Below are positions 24,960-36,089 of a stretch of 64,000 bases of DNA, in pieces (the stretch's first letter is position 1; every line of letters begins with the position of its first letter). Location: positions 57,096-121,095 of the forward strand of contig JAKCPI010016973.1 in assembly GCA_023213315.1 (NCBI GenBank), given 5' to 3'. Under the pieces are notes generated by a model. It did not search any database, was not told where the DNA came from, and saw nothing but the letters and a program-made list of their open reading frames with translations. A program made the translations under genes and the position numbers. This DNA comes from Euborellia annulipes. Lineage: Eukaryota > Arthropoda > Insecta > Dermaptera > Anisolabididae.

Positions 24960-25375
24960 TTAAGGTGGTCAAGGGTGGTAATTTAAGGAAAGGCTTTCCA
25001 TTTGCCACAATTTTAAAGTTTATTGACCTAAAACCTTGCTTTTGTAAGATCTCAGGCCTCTAAGGCCTGTATAAATAGAACTATTTAGCGGTGTTCGAAA
25101 AAAATTTTTTTATATTCTAGTTAATTCGCATTTTTTTTTCAAGACCATCTGATTTTGAGAATATGAAAGGGCTCTCATAAGTTGTATATTATATTAAGTC
25201 AGATGACACTATATGTGTTAAAAATATTTAGATTAAAAATTTTTTGCAAAATTAATTATTACCTTGGATAGGGTCTAGAATTAAATGGAACAAGTTACGT
25301 ATTTATCCAATTGAGGAATTAGCTAACGTCATCTGAAATGTCCGCCTTGAGTCATTTCAGTACTGTAACTGGTTT
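24960..25375 (+). mobile_element. Diverged TTAA MITE related to family C
   Basis: Starts CTTAAGGTGGTCAAGGGTGG and keeps the order of family C (CCACAATTTTAAAG, AGGGCTCTCATAAGTTGTA, AATTAATTATTACCTTGG, GCTAACGTCATCT), but no clear right end is visible. Confidence 0.45.
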
Positions 25376-26744
25376 TTTTTTTTTGAGGGGGGGGCGTGTT
25401 AGGATGATCCGAGAGGTTCATCCCTTCTGATTAAATAAATATAAATTATTATTTTTTTTTTACAATGGAGTACTCGATGTTACTTGTCGTATTTGGGCTG
25501 TTGGAGATGCCAGGAGAAATTTATTAAAAATAATAAATTTTTGTAGGAACCTTTATTTTGGCAGTCCAAATAATGATTATTTTTAATAGTTTCTAATTAT
25601 TTTAAATTTTATTGATAGCACCATTGTTTCTGTTTATATATTTCTCTTAATATTTTATAATTTTTCTGGATTTCGAGAGGCCAATATTCCACCCCTGGCT
25701 ACAACCCCAATTCCTTCGTTGTTCTCTTGAGTGCGGTGTTCATGCGAATTAGCCGGTTCTGAAAATTACCTAGGCCTGGTATGGCTACTAAAAAAAAAAT
25801 TTGGCTGCTACGTCTTGAAGTTTTTTTTTTGACTCTGCCTCAACTTCAACTAAATTTCAAGCCACAATGGAATACTTTGAATCAACACACAAAATACTTA
25901 AACATCATTTACGATGATTCATTCTTACATGACAAACTAAATGTGTTGAAACTCTGGATAGGGTTGCAATATAAAATCGATCCATTATGACCCTTGAGAG
26001 TTGATCTAAAAGATCAAAACATAGTCGTTTACAGGCTGATTAGTGACTACTCAGACGGAGATGACAGAGGGTCTTTGAGGGTGGAGTGTCAGCTAAATTG
26101 TCACTTAGGCAGGGCAAGTGTTAAATGGGCAGGGCTAGGGAGCGAATGGTTACTTCTATATATAATTGTCTCATATCTAATTATTAAAAGTAATTTTTTA
26201 TATCCTGTTTATTTTTTTTAATCAAGTGGCATCCCGCATTTTTGTTTTAGATGGATATGTGCAAATATTAAAAAAAAATGTTGGTAAAAATGATCTTTTT
26301 CATTTATTTGTTTATTTAATAAATTAATGAATAAGAGAAGAGTCATCATTTATTTAAATATTCATTTATACGATATACTAATAAATATTTATTTAAGTAA
26401 TTAAGTAAATATAATAGCCATTTTTTTTTTAAATTAAATGAGAAATGTTCTGTTTGGTTTAAATATAAAATTTACTAGATAAATAGTCTAATTTTAATTA
26501 TATAATGATTCATTCAGGAGATTATATTTGATGACATATGAGCTACCGTGAAGTGGATAATTTCTTGTTTTGTTGCTGAAAAATAGACAACAGAAATGAC
26601 CGAAAAGATTGATTGTTTAAGTCTCTGTATAGCCGTCCGTTCTAAAAAAAAAAGAATTGGCCATTTGGGTTGCCTATCTTCCAGTAATTAAATTAGGCTG
26701 CAATGATTAAATTAAAACAGCAATAGCAATCAAAGCTGCTTATA

Positions 26745-27236
26745 ATGAGAGGAAGAGGCAGCCAAAATGAAAATGCTCTGAATGCTTAACAACGTTTTGG
26801 TGCAGTGGCGTATTCAGGGGGGGCCCAGGGGGGCCGGGCCCCCCCCAAAGCCTTCTCCAAAACAAAAAAATACCTATTGTTTTCCCTAATGATTTTTTTT
26901 TTTAAATAATTAGTTTATTAACTCTCATAAATTCTAAAATCTAAAAGAAAAACTTATAAATAATTGAAAAAAATTTATTTTATTTGTTTTTTATTTCTCT
27001 TTAAAATTTCTCCACTTTAAGTTTCTTGGAGAAGGGGGGGGTTTCTCCCCCCCCCCCCGGGTGTTCATAAAACTTTTGGGCCCCCCCCCCCAAGCAGAAA
27101 TCCTGGCTACGCTACTGTTTTGGTGCATTTATTCATACTGTAAATGGATCATTAATAAATACACTGGAACGTCTATGGGAGATTTTAATCATTCAGGGCA
27201 TTTTCATTTTGGCTGCCTCTCCCCTTTTCCTCTCAA
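26745..27236. mobile_element. Foldback MITE hosting a nested hAT element
   Basis: Arms GAGAGGAAGAGGCAGCCAAA...CTGAATG and CATTCAGGGCATTTTC...TCTC are inverted. The centre is interrupted by the hAT at 26803-27117. Confidence 0.75.
26803..27117. mobile_element. hAT non-autonomous element with 8-bp duplication
   Basis: Ends CAGTGGCGTA and TACGCTACTG, flanked by a perfect 8-bp duplication ttttggtg (26795-26802 and 27118-27125). G- and C-tracts sit just inside each end. CAG-type ends plus 8 bp identify hAT. Confidence 0.85.
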
Positions 27237-27368
27237 CTGAGGTTGCATATTATTAAAATTTTTTTAAACAGAGGCCATTTAGGGGTTGAATTTATTTATA
27301 TAAATATTTAAATATATAGTACCGATGTCTACATGGGGACGTTCCACTCGCTGATTGCTGGGGTCACA

Positions 27369-27733
27369 TTTTTTTTTTTTTTTAATGGATGCATAAGATT
27401 CGAAGACCTATAATGACCAGTGGTCATATGCAGCCAGGATGAATATAGTTAAAAAAAAAAGCATAAAAGGGGAACTCAACTGCGGGAACTGAGAAGATGC
27501 CTGTTGAGATTAGACTTGAAAGTCTGAAGATTGTTTGGTTTTGGGGAAGATAGACGCAGGGAGCTTGTTCCAATCACGGGAGGTCATGGGGACAAAGGAA
27601 GATTGGAATTTACTGGTTCTGTTAGTCGTGATCTGAACCGCTTAGGGATGCTGGGACGTTCCCTCCCTTGTGTTCCGTGTATATGTTGCATTGGGTGGAA
27701 TAATTGATTTTAATTCGGCCGAGCATTGACCAG
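27369..27733 (-). pseudogene. 5'-truncated LINE, reverse transcriptase C-terminus
   Basis: Minus strand. It encodes QCSAEL, NTRE, SQHP, SSFVPMTSRDWNKLPAS and NRHLLSSRS with a stop and a frameshift, then a short 3' UTR and poly(A) (T run at 27369). The F.P.T..DWN.LP block is the C-terminal end of jockey/CR1-type non-LTR reverse transcriptases. Close relative of 32941-33350. Confidence 0.8.
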
Positions 27734-27829
27734 TAAATTTTTTTCTTTTGAAAAGTCTTTCTCGGCATATATTATGAGGCCTCTTTTTTTAAGAAAATTA
27801 CAAGTATAATTTGAAAAAAATTCAAAGTC

Positions 27830-27935
27830 CTTGGACCAAAGCATAAAGGTAGATTATCCGCCTTTTGTGCTAGGGCCAAGGGTTCGTAACCCGTCTTATT
27901 CAACAAAAAAATGATTAAAAAAAAAATTCACAAAT
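27830..27935 (+). mobile_element. tRNA-derived SINE fragment
   Basis: A-box-like GGTAGATTATCCGCC and B box GGGTTCGTAACCC on the plus strand, followed by A-rich sequence. Confidence 0.55.
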
Positions 27936-27990
27936 AGGTTTAATATGTAAATTTGCTCATGGGCAATCACAGGGTGGGAGGCAAAGAGAA

Positions 27991-28056
27991 TACAACTTTC
28001 AATTACCGAAGGTATGAGAAAATTGTATACTCTGCGACCATCTACACCAGATTTTT
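27991..28056 (+). repeat. Interspersed repeat A, hairpin fragment
   Basis: TACAACTTTCAATTACCGAA to CATCTACACCAGATTTTT only. Confidence 0.75.
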
Positions 28057-28544
28057 ATATATTGATAACTATTTCTCAATATTTAATTGTAGATCAATAT
28101 CTCCCATTATTATTACTAGACTATATTTTTATTTAACATACGACCTTCAAGCGCTAACTTAGGATACTTTTTATACCCCTTTATAATATACAGTAGAAAA
28201 GGTAAAGATGATTTATATACAGATAAAATATTATTGAAAAATTTAATGAAATAAAATTTCCAACTGCTTGCTTGTTGAAAATTTAATTCTCTTATTTCCC
28301 CTCTCTGACAGTTTTCGGAAAATGACCTTTTACAAAAATAATTGATGAAATAAAATATTAAAACATTTCATAAAATAATTTAGACTTAATTTCCTTCATT
28401 TTGCAATTTGGATTGTGTAGGTAAAATCAATATTTTTACACTCTCTAAGGAATTCCCTAGAACATATTCAGATGTTTTGTATGAATAATTTAATTTATGT
28501 ATGACCTCTTTAAAAACTAATCGTTCTTATTTCTCATTCAGGAT

Positions 28545-28800
28545 CCAAGGGAGTTAATCAAGTGGAAAAGTTTAAATGTTCTGACAAAGTTTATTCTTTG
28601 AGGTGCCGCGCCGAGCCGCGTTACGTCCTCTTCTCGACATTTCGTCTTAGAAAGCAATGTAAAAGGCTTTTCCTTTTGGCATCTCTAAAAATATCAAATC
28701 CAAACCCAAGCATGTCAAACTTCCGCTTACGCACTCTCCCCCTCCCCTCAACTCAAGACTTTGAACATTTAGCAAAACCAAGGCGTTAATTATTCAAACG
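28545..28800. other. Unexplained higher-GC stretch
   Basis: GC is clearly above its surroundings (GCCGCGCCGAGCCGCG; CTCTCCCCCTCCCC). A 75-codon plus-strand frame exists, but it resembles no protein I know and lacks splice support. It matches no repeat in the window. Confidence 0.3.
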
Positions 28801-29157
28801 TCGAGAAGCAGGACGGAAAACTCATTTTTTAAACAAAGTGGATTAGTAGAAGAACAATAGATGCTTGACTTTTTCTACCGGTTTTTATTATTCTTATTTT
28901 AAGGGGGTTCAGGAGCGATGTCTAAACGTTCTAATAAAAAAAAAAAAAAAAAAAACAGACTATTATAAGGCATTTTTCAATGCGGTTTTTTTTTTAATTT
29001 AAGCCAATATAAAAAACCTTCTGTCCCAATAATCTTTAATTTTTTTTTTAAATTTAAAAATGAATTTATTGTTATTATTAATCACAATTAATTAAGAAAT
29101 TGGGTATAGGAGACTTTGCAGCCAAGGAAATTAAATAAAAAACTTATTTAATTAATT

Positions 29158-29204
29158 AATCGTCGACGTTTCGGTCGCAAGTCACGACCTTCCTCAGGAC
29201 GATT
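29158..29204 (-). ncRNA. Hammerhead-like motif, best-preserved copy in this element
   Basis: Minus strand: outer stem AATCGTC / GACGATT, core CTGAGGA, stem II GGTCG / CGACC, GAAAC, GTC. Every invariant core base is present. Stem III is effectively absent, so cleavage might need a dimer. Confidence 0.6.
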
Positions 29205-29225
29205 GTACCTTGTATTCTAACAATT

Positions 29226-29272
29226 AATCGTCCTGAGGAAGGTCGTGACTTGCGACCGAAACATATACGATT
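29226..29272 (+). ncRNA. Hammerhead-like motif, decayed copy
   Basis: Inverted partner of the preceding motif: CTGAGGA and GAAAC are kept, but the GTC cleavage triplet has become ATA. Confidence 0.5.
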
Positions 29273-30160
29273 AATAATTAAATAAGTTTTTTATTTAATT
29301 TCCTTGGCTGCAAAGTCTCCTATACCCAAATCAAAGTCTACAGCCACTTCTCATCATTAATTAAGAAATTTTTAAAATAAGCACTGTTAGATGATTTATT
29401 TAAAAAATCAACTGTCAAATTAGTTCAGTATTCTTGCAATAGATGGCAGGCTAGTCTAACAGACGATATAGTATTAGCCTATATCTGGCCTATATTTATA
29501 TATTTATATGCTTTTATAAAAGATACATACTATATAATAACATTTATAAAGTATTATTGTTAAAAGATCATTGAAAATCAACCAAATGCATTAAATATTA
29601 TTATTGCAATAGATACCATTCTGACATCTCTTGGCAAATTTTTGAATTACTTGATTTTTTGGGCATACTTTTTATGACACACAATGCCATCTTATCGGGA
29701 AAAACAAAAAAAAAAAGCTTTAAAATATTAAAATTTCAATAGAATGATCTAACTTTATCTAAATTAAACCGCTAACACGTTTTAGTTTCTTTATCTGCAA
29801 TGAGACGTAATTCGTAAAGAGAAAATTTGTGGCATTTGTCGGTCTTGTAATTAATCGATTAATAATAGTAAAAATTTCTTATCCGACATTTATAAAATAA
29901 TCTATCTATTTAGCATTTAAAAAAATCACAAGACTCGGGCTTGACTTAGTTATAAAATGACCGCGGTTAGTTAGAGTTAAGAAGATCAACCCTCCCTTTA
30001 ACTAGGCAAAGTTTCAATTTAATTTTAAACATGTTATATTAATTAGTGTTAAAATTACTTCCGTAGTCGATGCTTCACTTGGTTCAGTCAATTAGGATTT
30101 TTATTTCCAATTTGGCTAAATTAAATTCAGCCAAGTTAAACTTAATAAAAGTAAGCTTAC

Positions 30161-30397
30161 CCGGGGGTAGTGGTGGTGATCGTGTGCAGTGAAGCGCATG
30201 CGCCACTGTGATTGGACGTTGCTCGAGGCATGCCGCACGGTGCAATTCGCAATGGTTGGCATAGAGATTGCCGTCCGATCCGCAAACCATTCGACCATGA
30301 CGTTTGCACGCTCGTTGGCAAATGCAGAGGGGGTCACCTTCAAGGGTCACGATGCACTCGCGACCCTTGCCACATGGTACAGTCGATGCACATGGAT
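30161..30397 (-). CDS. Fstl5: Follistatin-related protein, follistatin/Kazal exon
   Basis: Exon of 237 bp with acceptor CTTTGCCAG|AT and donor CCG G|GTAAGC, phase 1 in and phase 1 out. It encodes residues 34-112. Ten cysteines are spaced as in a follistatin domain. The short N-terminal FOLN-like part carries PC, VPC, GREC and PLCIC. The Kazal part follows with RAC, VCGSDGNLYANHC, ELHRAAC and a final LHC. The string CGSDG.LY.NHCELHRAAC is the hallmark of Kazal modules in FSTL4/FSTL5-type and SPARC-like proteins. It should fold as an extracellular disulfide-rich module; protease inhibition is not implied, since family members mostly act as secreted binding proteins. Higher GC than the surrounding introns supports coding constraint. 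Confidence 0.95.
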
Positions 30398-30633
30398 CTG
30401 GCAAAGGACCAAAACAACAGTATTTTATTGTCAATATATACAAAATATATATATATAATTTAATAGGTTGTAACTGTTTTTATTTATTTTTTTTTGTTTG
30501 TTTCATTAGTGAATAAAATTTGAATGAAAAATTAAGTGAAATTTGCATCCATATGTAAACAAGCTGGTGGGATCCAGCAGGTAAAAAAAAGATAAAATCC
30601 AGAAGCCTGATATTTCCCTTTTCTACATGTATA

Positions 30634-30832
30634 GTCGGCGCCTCAAGTGCATGATGTACTTGAGAGTAGAGCTATGAGCTTAGTCAACCAAAAAACCAAA
30701 ATATTTAATATAACTAAATCATCTTTTTTTATTGTAACGGTAATGAAAAAGCTACTTTTATTACAACACTTTTGAAGGCTAAGCATTTCGGTTGCCTAAT
30801 CTCAAGGCTCCTCGAGCACTTGTGGAGCCGAC
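30634..30832. mobile_element. Foldback element, family E (copy 1)
   Basis: GTCGGCGCCTCAAGTGC...GAGCTATGAGCTTAG is inverted as CTAATCTCAAGGCTCC...GCACTTGTGGAGCCGAC. It lies in the intron just past the Kazal exon acceptor side. Second copy at 37164-37370; fragment near 48920-48990. Confidence 0.65.
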
Positions 30833-31258
30833 AATATCTCCGGAAATTGCTTCAAATCTACAATTTTAGTGTAAGAAGTATAGCCTTTATCAAATTTTAT
30901 CGATCTGGCTGCTAATGTTTATTAAGTAATCGTGTTCAGTCACAAATACTTCGTTTTTGAGAAAGTAAAAAATTAAGTAAAATTTGCATCCAAATGCAAG
31001 CTGGATGAGATCCCTGAGGAATCTATCAGAAAGCTAAGGAAAATTTTCTCTTTTCCCTAATCGAATATTTTGTATAATCATTTAGCAACAGCCGCCGAAA
31101 AAGACAAAAAAAAAAAAAAATCTAATTTGCATAGCTTTGGTGCATATTAAAAAAAAAATGAATTAATTTATTTAATGTATTTTTACACATTTAATTAAAA
31201 ATCTGCCGTGTCCTAAAAACTAATCATAAAAAAATTCAAATATAAAATTTAACAATTT

Positions 31259-31905
31259 TTACTTTCTACATATATTAATAATATAAGTAATATATATGTA
31301 TATAAAGAGAGAAAGTATTGGATTCATTTCAAAAATTCGATGTCGAGATTTTGATGGATATACAAGTTTTGAGGTCCCCTGAGTCCAAAAAGTGGGTTTC
31401 GCAACATGGTCTGTCGGTGTGTCTGTGAACAAAATATCTCAAGAACGAAAAGAGCTTGGAGGTTTAAATTGTATATTTAAGTTACGTACCCCTCTGGCAC
31501 GTGACACGAAGCTTTTGAACAAAATTGGCCAAGAAGTACTACTAGTACTTTACTGATGTACATTTTCAGTTTTTTTTTTCTATTTTCTCAAAACTTGTTC
31601 CAACATTTTGATTAAAATTCAAAAATCGATTATTTGTTAGATGCTCTTTGAAATGTATATTCTCATTTTGCCCTTGAAATCTTTTGAAGACACAGTTTAC
31701 TCTTGTTCTTCATAGGAGAGGTAGGAGAAATGGTTGCCATGGTATCAAAATATAAACATTTTGCCATACTTATAAGTGTTTAAATGGCTTGAATTAATGT
31801 CCTACGTCGGAAACTAAATACATGTCGACACAAAAAATGGTGACAAGCACAGAACACAACTTTCGATTACCGAAGGTAAGAGAAAGTGTGTGTGTAGATT
31901 TTTTT
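31259..31905 (+). repeat. Interspersed repeat A
   Basis: Near full length, with all modules: TTCGATGTCGAGATTTTGAT, GTGGGTTTCGCAACATGG, AGTACTTTACTGATGTAC, GATGCTCTTTGAAAT, ATGGTTGCCATGGTA. The hairpin is shortened. Confidence 0.87.
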
Positions 31906-32940
31906 GCTTGCTGATAGATAGGCAACCAAAAAGTAGATCCTGATTGGTGATTTTTCAGAAATTTAACAACCTAACTTAAGAACAATTAATCAAAAAATTA
32001 ATTAGTGAATTAGCTATATTATTTGACTATCATCATTTATCCACTACCTTTAGTTTTTATTTACACCTTTTGCAAGTCCCTAACTACCCCATTATTAGAA
32101 TGCTATCATAAGTTTTTATCGCTTCAACTTTTTTACATTTTTTTTCATTAAGTCATAATTTAGTTCTGACATACAAAATAGAGAGAATAACATTGTATTT
32201 AAGTGGTATAACATGTTTCTCTATCAAATTTCTTTTTCTTAGTCACGTCAATAGAAAAAAAAAGATACGCGCTGATAAAAGAAGCACTTTTATAATATAA
32301 TATTGTACATTGAAGAGCATCGATCTGTTTACCCCCCAGAGATTTCATGCACTGATAAGAGAGAAATCCATCTCTAGTCTATTGACATCCCATGAAGTTA
32401 AATTTAGTTATCGACCAATCTTTTTTTTTTTTTTTTTTTGTTTAGAATATTTTGATGGAATTTCATTTATAAATAACTATAGACTAGCTTATTTTGATAA
32501 AGATTTTAGATATAATTACTGCATATTATAACAAGGTACTTTTCACCCTGTGAAGGGCTCTAAAGAATATATATAGGGCCTATAATAAAAAACCAATCAG
32601 ATAGAGAAAAAAATATTGCATAGCCTGATAAAATGAAATTCCTAACATGGCCAAATTAATCTCCCCTCCAATGGCATTTATTTTCTAAATATTTTTTGAA
32701 CGTATATATATATACAGTATATATATAAATACATAAAAATGAAATGGAAAAATGTATGTATATCTGCATATGTTTTCATAATAAATAGAGCCTTCTACGG
32801 ACCCAGTCAGACCCCTCACTTTAACTCAAGGTCCTTCCTTAATACTTGCATTGCATCAAAAAAGCCAACGTGTGGGGTCTTTGGACCCCGCCAGGAACGA
32901 AGTTCTTCACGCCTTTTCTTCAACTCTGAATATAATATGA

Positions 32941-33350
32941 GTATCTTCACTATCTCTCTTCTACAGGTATTACCATGATCAATGTTCTGCCGAATTAAAA
33001 TCAATTATCCCACCCAATGCAACATATTCACGGAACACAAGAGAGGCATCTTCCCAGCATCCCTATGCTGTTCAGATCACGACTAACAGAACAAATCAAT
33101 TTCATTCTTCCTTTGTCCCCATGACCTCCCGTGATTGGAACAAGCTCCCTGCGTCTATCTTCCCCAAAACCTACAATCTTCAGACTTTCAAGTCTAGCCT
33201 CAACAGGCATCTTCTCAGTTCCCGCAGTTGAGTTTCCCCTTTATGCTTCTCCTTTTGTTTTTATTTTTTCCTGGCTGCATGTGACTATTGGTCATTATAG
33301 GTCTTCGGACATTATGCACCCATTCCAAAAAAAAAAAAAAAAAAAAAAAA
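32941..33350 (+). pseudogene. LINE fragment, reverse transcriptase C-terminus with poly(A)
   Basis: An open stretch of 96 codons (32941-33228) ends at a TGA at 33229-33231. It contains VSSLSLFYRYYHDQCSAEL, SRNTREASSQHPYAV, TNRTNQFHSSFVPMTSRDWN and KLPASIFPK. SLFYRY and F.P.T..DWN.LP mark the extreme C-terminus of jockey/CR1-type non-LTR reverse transcriptases. A short 3' UTR and a poly(A) of about 24 (33327-33350) follow. The catalytic RT domain is missing; related coding sequence may extend upstream in another frame. Confidence 0.82.
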
Positions 33351-33454
33351 ATAATTTAATATGAATATTATTTAAAAAAGAAAAGAATTATTTATTTTAA
33401 AACAGACTTGCTGCTCGAATCTCGATATTCGTACACACACACATAGAGAGAAAG

Positions 33455-33600
33455 AGAATTATCTCGTTCTGGTGGGGGGGGGGTAGGCGTGGTCTCGCCA
33501 AGGCTTCGGCTAGCCTCGCCTTTCTCCGCCGGCGCTCGAGCGCTGTAACGCATTTTTGCTACGTTACGTGACAAATTCTGCCAATTCACTCTACTGTAAG
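33455..33600. other. GC-rich block with hairpins
   Basis: G10 run, then AAGGCTTCGGCTAGCCTCG and CTCCGCCGGCGCTCGAGCGC. It recalls the GC-rich Helitron-like ends at 58-59 kb, but no terminus is identifiable. Confidence 0.3.
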
Positions 33601-34740
33601 CCGCCTAGACAAACTTCGTTTCAAAATATCCAAAAGTGGCAAAATTCCAAAGTTCACAAAGAGTCGAAAGCGGGCTTTGCTGTTAGTCCATATATATATA
33701 TTTACATTACACGTTTAAGCTTAACTTCCTCTTAATACAATTTCTAAAGCCTTCTCCAAAATATTATTTTAGATTTTGAATTGAAAATGTCGTAATGTAA
33801 TACCAATAAGATGATGGATTGATTTTAATTTGAAAACATGTTCGCTAACCCACCGTCAACACTTAGGCATTCTTGATTTGCGTGCCCTTTGTGCCTCTGT
33901 GAAGGACTGAATGAATTCCTATTTATTTCTTTTCGGAGACTTAATGTTAAATAGTTTTTTGCTTATTTGTCTCTTCTATATGTAAATGCACAGTGCCCTT
34001 AGACAGTCACAAGCTTACGATTTATTTTGTAATTTTATTATTTAAAAAAAAAATATATATTATTTCATTAATCTTAATCTGTAAGCCTATCTCCTATTAA
34101 ATTATACTTTAAAAGCCCTGGTCTAAAGTTAAATTCAGTTGTTTGTTTAAAAAATATGATTTTTAAGGCTGGAGAGTCAAATTAAATTAACAAAGATACA
34201 ATATTAGACTGGATTACCTTTCCTGTCGAGGGTTATGAAAGAAAAATAAATTTAGAGATACCTACTAACATAATCAAAAGAGCGGTGAGTCTGATTAAAA
34301 ATTTTAATAAGTTTTTTTTGTACATAAATTATTCTAGTCATCTTAAAATATTTCACTAAATATAATGAAAGAATTAAGAAAAAAAATACAGTATAATAAT
34401 AAATCGTAAAAAAATCTCTAAAATTTTTATACTCTTTTTGTTGTTGATGTTCCTAACAATATCTACAGGATTAAATATTAATAAAAGTAATAAGCAGAGA
34501 AATTAAAATTATAAAATTTTTTTACTAACAATAATGCAGCTCATTACGAAATTTAAAAATATAGGCCTATAGATTTTATTTTATCTTATCTATATATGTA
34601 ATATATAAAGAGAAAGTATTGCGATCATGTAAAAAAATTCGATGTCGTGATTTTGATGGATATATAGGTTTTAAGTAGTGCAGGATTACACCTTAAGCGG
34701 AGTAGGCGGTCGCCCTACGCTTTTTAGGGGTGCCGTAATA

Positions 34741-34850
34741 TTAATTTTTTTAACTCTTTTTTGGCATCTGAGGCCATTTAGACCCCGCCGCTATTTATTC
34801 AAATTACTTAGTTGGCCAATTTAATTGAAATGAATTTTTGTTGCGAATTA
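34741..34850 (-). mobile_element. SINE tail fragment
   Basis: TTTTGGCATCTGAGGCCATTT tail motif and the AATTTAATTGAAATGAATTT body; the tRNA-like head is missing. Confidence 0.6.
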
Positions 34851-34939
34851 CCTCTGGTAATTCAATGAATAATTATAATAATGATAATTGTCATCTTTCA
34901 TTGTATTATAATTGTAATTATATGTATTCTATTTTAGAT

Positions 34940-34985
34940 TTCACTGAGGATGGTCGAATAAATTTTGCCCGAAACGTCTGGACAT
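34940..34985 (+). ncRNA. Hammerhead-like motif, weak stems
   Basis: CTGAGGA, about 20 bases, GAAAC, GTC, followed by TTTTTGGCTGCCTGC as in the foldback elements. Stem II is only two or three pairs. Confidence 0.4.
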
Positions 34986-36089
34986 TCAAAGGGAATTGAG
35001 AGCGTTTTATTTTTGGCTGCCTGCATTTCACACCTTCCTCAATATACTGGTATTTCCAGCGATTAAATATTATTTTTTATATTTAAGTTAGGTACTCTCC
35101 CGGACAGTTAAAATAAGCTTTTGAACAAAATAGGCCAAAAAGTCCTAGTACTTTACTGAAGTACTTTTTCACTTTTTTTCTGAAATTCTCAAAAGTTGGT
35201 CTAACATTTTTGATTAAAATTAATAAATCAATTATTTTTTAGATGCTCTTTAGAATGAATATCACTAAAATCTTTTCTGAAAATTGTTTGAAGTACACTT
35301 TTCAGATTTACTCGTACTTTTTCAGTTTTTATTTTTTCGAATTTTTCAAAATTCACTGGAACAAATTTGATTTAAGTTCATAAATTAACTATTTTTTAGA
35401 TGCTCTTAAGTACACTTTATTTTCCAATGGAAACCTTCGAAGTTCAGAGCCATGAAACCCAAGTGGTCAAGCTTGGAACTAAACACAAAAAAATTTGGTG
35501 TGAGAGCACAGTACACAACTAAGTCACACCAAATTTTTAACTTTGGCTTACCTGTATTCATGTAATATATAGTAACTTATTTTTTAAATTTTCTGATGAC
35601 CTGTCATCACAGTAAGATCATTGCAACAATGCCAAGGGCGGCAAAAAATCGGGTGGGTGGCCTCTAAAAACCAGAGTTTTATAAAGAAAAATTTTATTCT
35701 CCAAAAGACTAGGTTTTTAAAAAATAACCTAAAGAGATAAATGATAGTAATCTTTTAGAGAAATATTTTTAAACTAACATACTATTATTCTCGAATTATT
35801 CATTGATTTTATTAACCCCATTAGCTCAGATAATAGACTTGATGCAATATATGTAGTTAGTGCTTCAATTAAATTATTTTTAGAAAATTAAATTTAGATT
35901 GACGTTTCAACTTATACATACATTAATAAAATATTTTTTAACCCTTAGTGAGAACACCGAAAATATAGCCAGACCAATTACCTATTTCCCTGATGAGAAT
36001 AATTTCAATTTGTAGTCTAGCAAACCTAAAGGTTTACGAATTTTTCTTTCCTTATAGACTCTTATTTTCCTGCTTGAATTTTAATATAC

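Larger units (their letters stand above)
29102..29355. mobile_element. Foldback element with two hammerhead-like motifs
   Basis: Flanked by a perfect 15-bp duplication attaattaagaaatt (29087-29101 and 29356-29370). Arms at 29102-29204 and 29226-29337 are inverted, each carrying a hammerhead-like core and GGCTGCAAAGTCTCC. The right side ends in ACAGCCACTTCTCATC. Copy 1 of the host MITE has a single copy of the target. Confidence 0.88.
28899..29706 (+). mobile_element. TTAA MITE, family D (copy 2) with nested foldback
   Basis: Same left end as copy 1 (TTAAGGGGGTTCAGGAGCGA), colinear for its length, with the right end lost in an A-run near 29705. The foldback at 29102-29355 is inserted into it. 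Confidence 0.8.
4671..30160 (-). other. 25.5-kb intron between Kazal and linker exons
   Basis: Bounded by the Kazal-exon donor G|GTAAGC and the linker-exon acceptor TTTCAG. It is expanded by layered transposable elements, listed separately. Stretches not covered by an entry (for example about 5.9-7.3, 10.8-11.7, 12.1-13.7, 17.7-18.8, 21.7-22.4 and 25.4-26.7 kb) are AT-rich with homopolymers, and I see no gene in them. Confidence 0.85.
34578..35538 (+). repeat. Interspersed repeat A, interrupted
   Basis: The 5' part (34578-34674) and 3' part (about 35072-35538) are separated by a SINE fragment and a hammerhead-like element. The 3' part carries an internal duplication of the ACTTTTTCAGTTTTT to TTTTTTAGATGCTCTT block. 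Confidence 0.8.

Noticed and set aside
25781..26221. Two adjacent plus-strand frames (69 and 75 codons)
   Set aside because: No recognisable domain and low-complexity starts. The second frame's in-frame methionine lacks any splice or promoter context.
30189..30516. Three plus-strand frames over the Kazal exon
   Set aside because: They are antisense to the Kazal exon, whose cysteine pattern and splice sites fix the minus strand.
33028..33210. 60-codon minus-strand frame
   Set aside because: It is the antisense shadow of the LINE reverse-transcriptase C-terminus on the plus strand.
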